Part shown: positions 10,226 through 19,200 of the stretch, piece by piece
Layout: every line of letters begins with the position of its first letter
Numbering within the stretch: position 1 is the first letter of the stretch
From: Rugalucina vietnamica
Taxonomy: Eukaryota > Mollusca > Bivalvia > Lucinida > Lucinidae
NCBI GenBank assembly: GCA_964017185.1
Contig: OZ024872.1
Location: 43,840,188-43,904,187 of the forward strand
Direction of reading: 5' to 3'
Length of the DNA stretch: 64,000 nucleotides
Program-made: the position numbers and the translations under genes
Notes under the pieces: model-generated
Databases searched by the model: none
Told to the model about the DNA's origin: nothing
Seen by the model: only the letters and a program-made list of their open reading frames with translations

Positions 10226-13200
10226 CTGGAAATACAAGAACATTCAAAGTATGACTGTCAGATAGGAAACATAGCTGCCTTTGTAACCATTAGTTTGCAG
10301 ATAAATGAGCCGCCTCGTGGGAAAACCAACAATGTGGTTTCCGAACAGGTCCGACACAAACCGACCTGTACAAGCACAGAAAAGAGCATGAAGCTTGAAA
10401 TTTCGGATTTAAGTAGAAGAGGAATAGTACTATCCGAGTTGCGAAAACAATGGCGCTGATCAGCTTCACGGTTAACGCGAAGCTGATCTGCACCTTTGTT
10501 TTCGCCTATGCAGATTGTTGGTTTTCCCATGGGGTGGCTCAAATGTATGCTTCGAATACAGTAAAGTTTGAAATTTTTGCAGACTTTTATCTAACAATTT
10601 TTTTTTATTTCTGATTAATTTGCAAGGTCTTGAATTCACGACAGGTTTTCATGTTGTCTTTGTGGCTTTTTAGTGATTCTTTGTTAGCATGTACTTTGAA
10701 TTCACAAGGCAACAAATTTGTGATTCTTTGTTAGCATGTACTTTGAATTCACAAGGCAACAAATTTGTGATTCTTTGTTAGCATGTACTTTGAATTCACA
10801 AGGCAACAAATTCGTGATTCTTTGTTAGCATGTACTTTGAATTCACAAGGCAACAAATTCGTGATTCTTTGTTAGCAAGTACTTTGAATTCACAAGGCAA
10901 CAAATTTGTGATTCTTTGTTAGCATGTACTTTGAATACACAAGGCAACAAATTCGTGATTCTTTGTTAGCAAGTACTTTGAATTCACAAGGCAACAAATT
11001 CGTGATTCTTTGTTAGCAAGTACTTTGAATTCACAAGGCAACAAATTCGTGATTCTTTGTTAGCAAGTACTTTGAATTCACAAGGCAACAAATTCGTGAT
11101 TCTTTGTTAGCAAGTACTTTGAATTCACAAGGCAACAAATTTGTGATTCTTTGTTAGCATGTACTTTGAATTCACAAGGCAACAAATTCGTGATTCTTTG
11201 TTAGCATGTACTTTGAATTCACAAGGCAACAAATTCGTGATTCTTTGTTAGCATGTACTTTGAATTCACAAGGCAACAAATTTGTGATTCTTTGTTAGCA
11301 AGTACTTTGAATTCACAAGGCAACAAATTCGTGATTCTTTGTTAGCATGTACTTTGAATTCACAAGGCAACAAATTCATGATTCTTTGTTAGCAAGTACT
11401 TTGAATTCACAAGGCAACAAATTCGTGATTCTTTGTTAGCAAGTACTTTGAATTCACAAGGCAACAAATTTGTGATTCTTTGTTAGCATGTACTTTGAAT
11501 ACACAAGGCAACAAATTCGTGATTCTTTGTTAGCAAGTACTTTGAATTCACAAGGCAACAAATTTGTGATTCTTTGTTAGCAAGTACTTTGAATTCACAA
11601 GGCAACATATTTGTGATTCTTTGTTAGCAAGTACTTTGAATTCACAAGGCAACAAATTTATGATTCTTTGTTAGCAAGTACTTTGAATTCACAAGGCAAC
11701 AAATTCGCGAAAAATAAAGTTCTCATGAACATTTCCAAACTTACAGTGTTACCTTGGTTTGGTATTTGTTGATTAAGTATACAGATTTTTACAGCAAGTA
11801 TACAGCTAGTGAATGATTTTTACAGCATTTGGCACATTTTGACTCACGTCAGCTTAGGTAATTTATCCAAGCCAGAATTCAGAAAGCAGTTTACAAGTAA
11901 CAAGAGCACATTTTTCCACCAGAAACTGAGAACAGTTCTTTTTGGATCTACAGACAATTATGACTTTATGGGTGTTTTCATGACCAAATATGAGCCGCCT
12001 CCTGGGAAAACCAACAATCTGCATAGGCGAAAACAAAGACGCAGATCAGCTTCGCGGTAACCGCGAAGCTGATCAGCGCCTTTGTTTTCGCTACTTGGAT
12101 AGTACAATTCCTCCTCTACTTAACTCCAAAATTTCAAGCTTCTAGCCTGCTTCTATGACTGCCTAGGCCAGTTTGTGTCGAACCTGTTGGGAAACCACAT
12201 TGTTGGTTTTCCCACGAGGCGGCTCATTTTTCTAGCTTACATGCAACTTGATTGAGTTCCCATGTTTATTGGGAGAAATATGATAAATATCCTCTAAATG
12301 AGATTTTTTATCTACAGTAAACCACATACCTTTCCTTTTATAGCTACGGGTCTGTCAAAGATAGCATGCATTCCTAAGATGGCCGACTGTGGAGGGTTGA
12401 TGATGGGCGTACCAAACATAGAACCAAATACACCACCATTTGATATAGAAAACGTCCCTCCGTCCATGTCTTCTATTGCTAGATTTCCCGCTCTTGCCTG
12501 ATAAATCACAAAAACGTAAAATAACAGAGTTGGCAAATAAATGGTCTGTATCTGAGCCGCCTCATGGGAAAACCAACAATCTGCATATGCGAAAACAAAG
12601 GCGCAGATCAGCTTCGCGGTAACCGCAAAGCTGATCAGCGCCTTTGTTTTCGCTATACAGATAGTACAATTCCTCCACTTTCCAAATCCAAAATTTCAAG
12701 CTTCTAGCCAGCTTCTGTGACGGTACAGACCAGTTTGTGTCAGACCTGTTCGGAAACCACATTGTTGGGTTTCCCACGAGGCGGCTCAATTACAAGCATG
12801 GTCCCAATCAGTTATAATATCTACTTATTAAACCCGGTCATAAATGAACAATCTACCATTTAATCAATGGATGTTTTTTGTCTGGCTGCTTATAAAAAAC
12901 TGTTCTTAAACCTCAATTTATTAGAATTTCAACAATACTTGTCCTGTATATTGACAGGGCTTTTTCTCTATACAAAACTGGGTCCGGTTTCCGGTACCAA
13001 ATTTTTTCCCAATTGGCTGAAAAAATTCCCAATTGACCTGGAACATTCCCAGTTAGCAGAAAAATCCCAATTTAAAAGGTAAACTTTCCCAATTTTGCTA
13101 TTTTTTCCCATAATTGTTGTATTTTTTCCCAAAATCACACAATTTTTTACCACTTTCATCGGTACCAAAAAATTCCCAAAAAGGTCAGAAAAAGCCGTGA

Positions 13201-16200
13201 TTAATGTTTTATTCTGTGGTTACTTCTAGGTCTGAGCAGTCATTACGTTTTTTTCACCCATAGCTTTATGCTGCATTATTTTTGATAGAGAATAATGTTC
13301 AAGTTCAAGGGAGATAAACTATTGTCATGATAACAATATGTGTGTGCGTGCGCAGTTCTCCAATGTTAACATTGGACATTAACATTTGTACCATTTGCAC
13401 CATTGGTAACGAAATTGGTGCAAAATGATATTGGTGCAAATGGTAAAAGTGTAACCAACCAATGGTACCATTGGGAGAACCGTGAACACACATGATAAGT
13501 AGTTTTAAGTAACAAATACCTTTTCACCAAGTGCGTTGACTGCAGCCTCTATATCTTTATAATTCATATTTTCTACATTTCGTATCACAGGCACCACTAA
13601 ACCCTGAAAACAAACATTTTGACTGGCTGCTAGTACGAATTAGATAAGAAATCATGGGTAGAAAACTTGTTTTCAAGGACTTTAATCATAAAGGTAACAT
13701 TTTGCATCAGCCATATGATTGTTTGACAGATTGTGTAACATGATAGCATACTGTTTTTCAAACGGGTTAGTTTCTCTCCTTAATACATCAATTTTCAGTC
13801 TATTTTCTATAGTTTTGTTACATTTAAAGTATTTTAAGAATTTTACCTCCAGGTAAATCAAATGGTGCTACTTTGCTGTCACCAAAGTCATTTTGTGCAC
13901 CATCACATGCAAAACCTGCAGTTGTCAGTGTATATCGACGGCCATACGTCTCGAACGACAACAATATCACTTGTATCAAATATTTTACGGCCGTCAATAT
14001 ACTCAGCCATCAGGTTTATGCATGTGATCATGATAGACAAATAACTTGGCAACTGCACAGTTGACTGCACAATTTGAGCCATGTCATGAGAAAACCTGAT
14101 TTTTGTCTATGCGAAAACAAAGACACAGATCAGCTGTGCAGTAACTGCACAGCTGATCAGTGCCTTTGTTTTTGTTACTCGGATAGTACAATTTCTCTTC
14201 TTCTTAAATCCGAAATTTCAAGCTTATAGCCTTTTTTTCTGTGACTGTAAGCGCCGGTTTGTGTCGGACCTAGTCAGAAACCCAGAGGACCGATCTTCCC
14301 ACGGTGGGGCTCATTTGATTTACCCCCATGTTTACTTACCTCTATAATTATACTCACCTCATTTTGAATAATTTTAATCCAATTAACTATAAAACTGATA
14401 AAAATCCATTTGGAATAAATAGCACATTTTTTTCAACGGAACTACACTTGAGTAAAGGTCCAGTTTAAGCAGAGAAGCAAGGAACAAATTAATTTAAAAT
14501 GAAAATGCATACACACTTACTTGGAAACTTTTTTCTGTTTGTCTTAACACAGGACTTGTGCACTAAAAGGTGCTATTGTAAACTTAACTTTTCTGATTTT
14601 TTTCGAAGTTTCAGGCACCCGTACTTTTATAAGGCCGACTAGAAATATTTTGGTTTGCTTATCGATTTTCTGCTTTCATTAAGCTGATAAGCAATAAATA
14701 GTTGGCTATTTTGTAAGTACTACAGCCTCATAGGCAATGTAGTTGAAACTCCCATGAAACAGCAACCATATTTTCAAATAATGAATTTCAACTCCAAGAA
14801 CTATTATGCTATGTGCATAATCTGGACCTCTACTAGCAAACTTACTTTTGGCGTTGAAACAGCCACACTAATATCTATATAGTCTCGGTAAACGATGTCC
14901 AGATCTTCAATAACGGCATTCACTATTGGCTGTTCTTGTAAGGCGTACGCCGACGCTTTGATAAATGCTGACATAAAACTAAGTCTGATACCATGTTTCT
15001 TTTCAAAACTGTCCTTAAACTGCGATCTCATCTGCATGATATTACTGAAAAATAAATAAAATGTCAGGAAAACATGTCCGTGAAATGTATACCCCCTTAA
15101 ACCCCACTTTTATATAGAAAAACTGGGGTTTGCAGGGGTTTACCTATTTTTCTTATTTTTGCTCCAAAACCAGCGAGGCGGTTCTAACATGTACTCACAA
15201 TCTATGTTTTGAGCAAAAATAAGAAAAATAAAAAAAATAAAATCTGATTTTTTTTTTTTCAATTTTTAGAACTTAAAAAATCTGTGTATATTACATAGGC
15301 ATGTTTTCATAATGATTATGAAAAAGATGGCCATGCGATATACAGATTTTTTAAGTTGTAAAAATTGAAAATTTTCAGTAGAAAAGTTTTGCTATTTTTC
15401 TTATTTTTGCTCAAAACATAGATTGTGGGTACACGTTAGAACCGCCTCGTGTAATGCAAAGGATTCTCACATTTTATCAACAGAAAATAACAGCATATTT
15501 GTCTATGTAGTCAGAATTTACAAGAGTTGTATGACATTAAGCTATCAAACTAAGTTTTGAACAACTGGCCCCTGGTTTACAATCACAGTATGTATGACTC
15601 CTCTGTGCTATTCAGGTGAACCATCCCACAGACCTCTCAATTTTATTATGAAATAATTTGCTAACAATTCAGAGTTAGAAAATTTGTGAAATAAAAGTCA
15701 TGTGAAAATTTCCAGATTTATGGTATCTTTTTCACACTTAGTGGCAAAGCTCCCTTTATAAAGAAAAGCATATTGCTTGACTTTGCTTGCATGAGTACAG
15801 CGACACTTTGGAGACTTTTACAATACCTCATGTCTACTTCATTAAATGTTGTTAACATGGCACATGTATTTTGTGCATCCTTCAATCTTTGGGCTATTCT
15901 CTGTCGCATCCTGTTCATTTTAACCTAAAAAAGAAGAATTACCACAATGAAAACCAAATACCAATTTTAACTAGTTCATCAGAATTTTCATCACTCAATT
16001 ATATGAAAGAGTTTTACATTCAAACTACCCATAAAAAGTCTATTAAGAATTTAGATTTTTTCTGGAGAAATATGAACATTGCCAAAATTTATTTTCAATC
16101 TGAGTAATGATAATGCAGTATAATGTAGAATCAAAATACTGTATTAATGAATCATGTTGTACTTTTTGATAAGCCATGGACTTTGAAATAAGGAAACAGT

Positions 16201-19200
16201 TGTGGAGGCTAATCATAAATAAATTTTGTAATAATGAGCCACATCATGAGAAAAACAGATCTTTGCTTATGCGAAAACATAGGCGCAGATCAGCTGTGCA
16301 GTAACTGCACAGCTGATCAGCGCTTTTGTTTTCGCTACTCGGATAGAACAATTCCTCTTCTACCTCTACCCCAAATCTCGAGATTCTAACTTTTCTTCTG
16401 AGACTGTACAGGCTGGTTTGTATCGCACCTGGTCAGAAACCCTGAAGACCAGTTTTCTTGTGTCGTGGCCCTAATAATCTTTCAAAGCCCAACCAACTTT
16501 TCAATCATTCCATTGAGCTATTCTCCATTTCAGACTTTTTTTTGGAATGATCGAAATACAGCGAAATAAATTACCCTAGTTTCTGTTCTAGCACCTGCAC
16601 TCGAAACTTCCCCCGCCATGGTGGGAGGCACTGCAGCAATAGGTTTCACCGATGCCGCCGGTGTTGACGATATGGGAGCCGTTGGCACTGGGGGGACTGG
16701 AGGCATTGTCGTCGGGATCGGACCAGCTGAGGGGGTTTGAGGGGGTGGTGGTGTGGGTTTGGCTGCTGGAGGAGGTGGGGCTGCCTCTTTGACAGGCTCT
16801 GGGGCAGGTGCGGCTGGTGTAGCTTTGGGCTGGGCTGAAGCTTCACCTGTAACAATAAGCATTTCCTGACAAATGGACTTTCCCAGTTATCATTTGGGTG
16901 AGTTCACTGTCATTATTAGGTGCATCAGGGTGATTTTGAATTTTTATTCCATTTTTCGATGAAATTCTTCTAATCAAACAGAATAGTCCCAGATGGGACG
17001 CCGCGTTCTGTGGCCTCACATCTGGGGCTATGCTGTTTGCCTATGTCCCATAAAAGGGACGCCAGGCTTAAATGAGTTAAAACATAACAATATGAGCCGT
17101 CTCGTGGGAAAACCAACAATGTGGTTTCCGAACAGGCCCGACACAATTCAGGCTGTACAGTCACAGAAGCAGGCTAGAAGCTTGAAATTTCGGATTTAAG
17201 TGGAAGAGGAACTGTACTATCCGAGTAGCGAAAACAAAGGCGCTTATCAGCTTCGCGGTTACCGCGAAGCTGATCTGCGTCTTTGTTTTCGCATATGCAG
17301 ATTGTTGGTTTTCTCATGAGGAGGCTCATATATTTTGGTTGCATCATAACAAAGAAGCAGACATATCGCAGGAAAATTCTAAATAATCTTCCGTAGTGAA
17401 ATATATTTTATCATTTTGAATTATACCTTTATTGTCAAATTAAGTCACACACAGTGTTTCATTATCTGTATGCTTTATGCACAAGTCATTTGTAACCACG
17501 GCCCCTACCCCTCAGGAATAGCGGGGACTTCAACTTTTGGTTCAATCAAATCCCCGCTAAAAGCCAAAGCCCCGCTCATTTCCACGGCTATTCACCGCCC
17601 TCCCCCAGTGGTGGGGGGCCGTGGTTACAAATGACTGGTGCATTAGTTCCCAGCAGGCACATGACGTCAGAATGAGATTGACGTCGATGCGACGTCGATA
17701 TGACGTCATTTTGACGTCATGTGCCTGCTGGGTTTAATCTGAGTCTACACTCTTGCTCAGACGCATGTGTCCAAAACTACCACGAATTAAGTTTCTCTCA
17801 CCTCCAACTCTGATTTTACAAAGCTGTGCCCCAGCTTCAACAGTGCTGCCATCTTCTACTAACAACTCCTCTATAACACCTGCTGCAGTAGAGGGAACCG
17901 GTATAGAAGTCTGAAATAGGAAATATATACATGTATGTCCTAAAGCTTCAACAATAGACAGTATTTACTGTCTGGAAACAAACTCCGTGCATGCTACCTT
18001 TTGTGTATACGATAATGACGTCACATGTAAATTTAACATTTCGGACTAAACCTAAGTTCGAAAAATTTGTGGTGGCTTTTGCGCGAGTCATATGAGAAAT
18101 ATTTTACATATCCTATCATATGCAGTGTACATAATTGATTGTATATCTGTAAAAAATTTCACATATCTTCATCTGGTCGCCGAGAACACTTTGGAAACTT
18201 TAAAGTTCCCAAGTGTTCAAAATGCTGACAAATGTTTCAATTTCAACGAAAGAAAATATTGCTAAACAGTGCTTATACTATGCCGCATATGACAGGGCAT
18301 GTGCAAAACATGTTTCTTTACAATGAATATAGCAATGCGTGACTTCTGAAATTATGTGCAGTATGAACGTACTCTCTAGCGTATGACATATACACAAATG
18401 ATAGCATACACGGAGTTTGTTTCCCCACAATGTTACTAGCAACTCTGATATTACAAAGCTGTGCTATATCCTCAACCAACAATTCCTCTATTACCATGGG
18501 AACAGGAATGAGTCTGATAACAATATACATCTTTAGTTTCAATAGGACTGGACCAGGCCTATTGTATTTTGTGTCACATCAGGAAAACATGTCCGTGTAA
18601 TGTATACCAGCTTGAACCCCACTTTTATATAGCAAAACTGGGGTATGCAGGGGTATACCTATTTTTCTTATTTTTGCTCCAAAACATAGATTGTGGGTAC
18701 TCGTTAGAACCGCCTTAGCGAGGCGGTTCTAACGTGTACCCACAATCTATGTTTTGAGCAAAAATAAGAAAAATAGCAAAACTTTTCTACTGAAAATTTT
18801 CAATTTTTACAACTTAAAAAATCCCTGTTTATTGCATGCGAAAGTTTTCGTAATGATAAAACTGATGACATCCAGATACAAACACTGAAAGCCAAAAATC
18901 CTATTAACAAAATCTTGAGTTTGATTCTTCTTGAATCAATTACCTGGGCCCGAGGTTATAAAACTTTTTTCATGCTCAACTCAGCTGAGACTAAAATTTA
19001 TCCTGCTCATAAATGTTAAAATGCCAACAATTGTTGGCATTTTAACATTTATTAGCAGGATAAATTACTTGTTTTTGAGTTTTGAACCTGGATTTTCCAC
19101 ATTTTTTGACTATTTCAACATTTATGAGTACTTGAAATTTCATGCTCAGCTGAGCTGAGCTTGAAAAAAGTTTTATAACCTCGGGACCAGACCGATTTTG

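Noticed and set aside
10673-11707. CRISPR-like array (regular repeats)
   Set aside because: Units are directly adjacent with no spacers and the host is an animal; a minisatellite.
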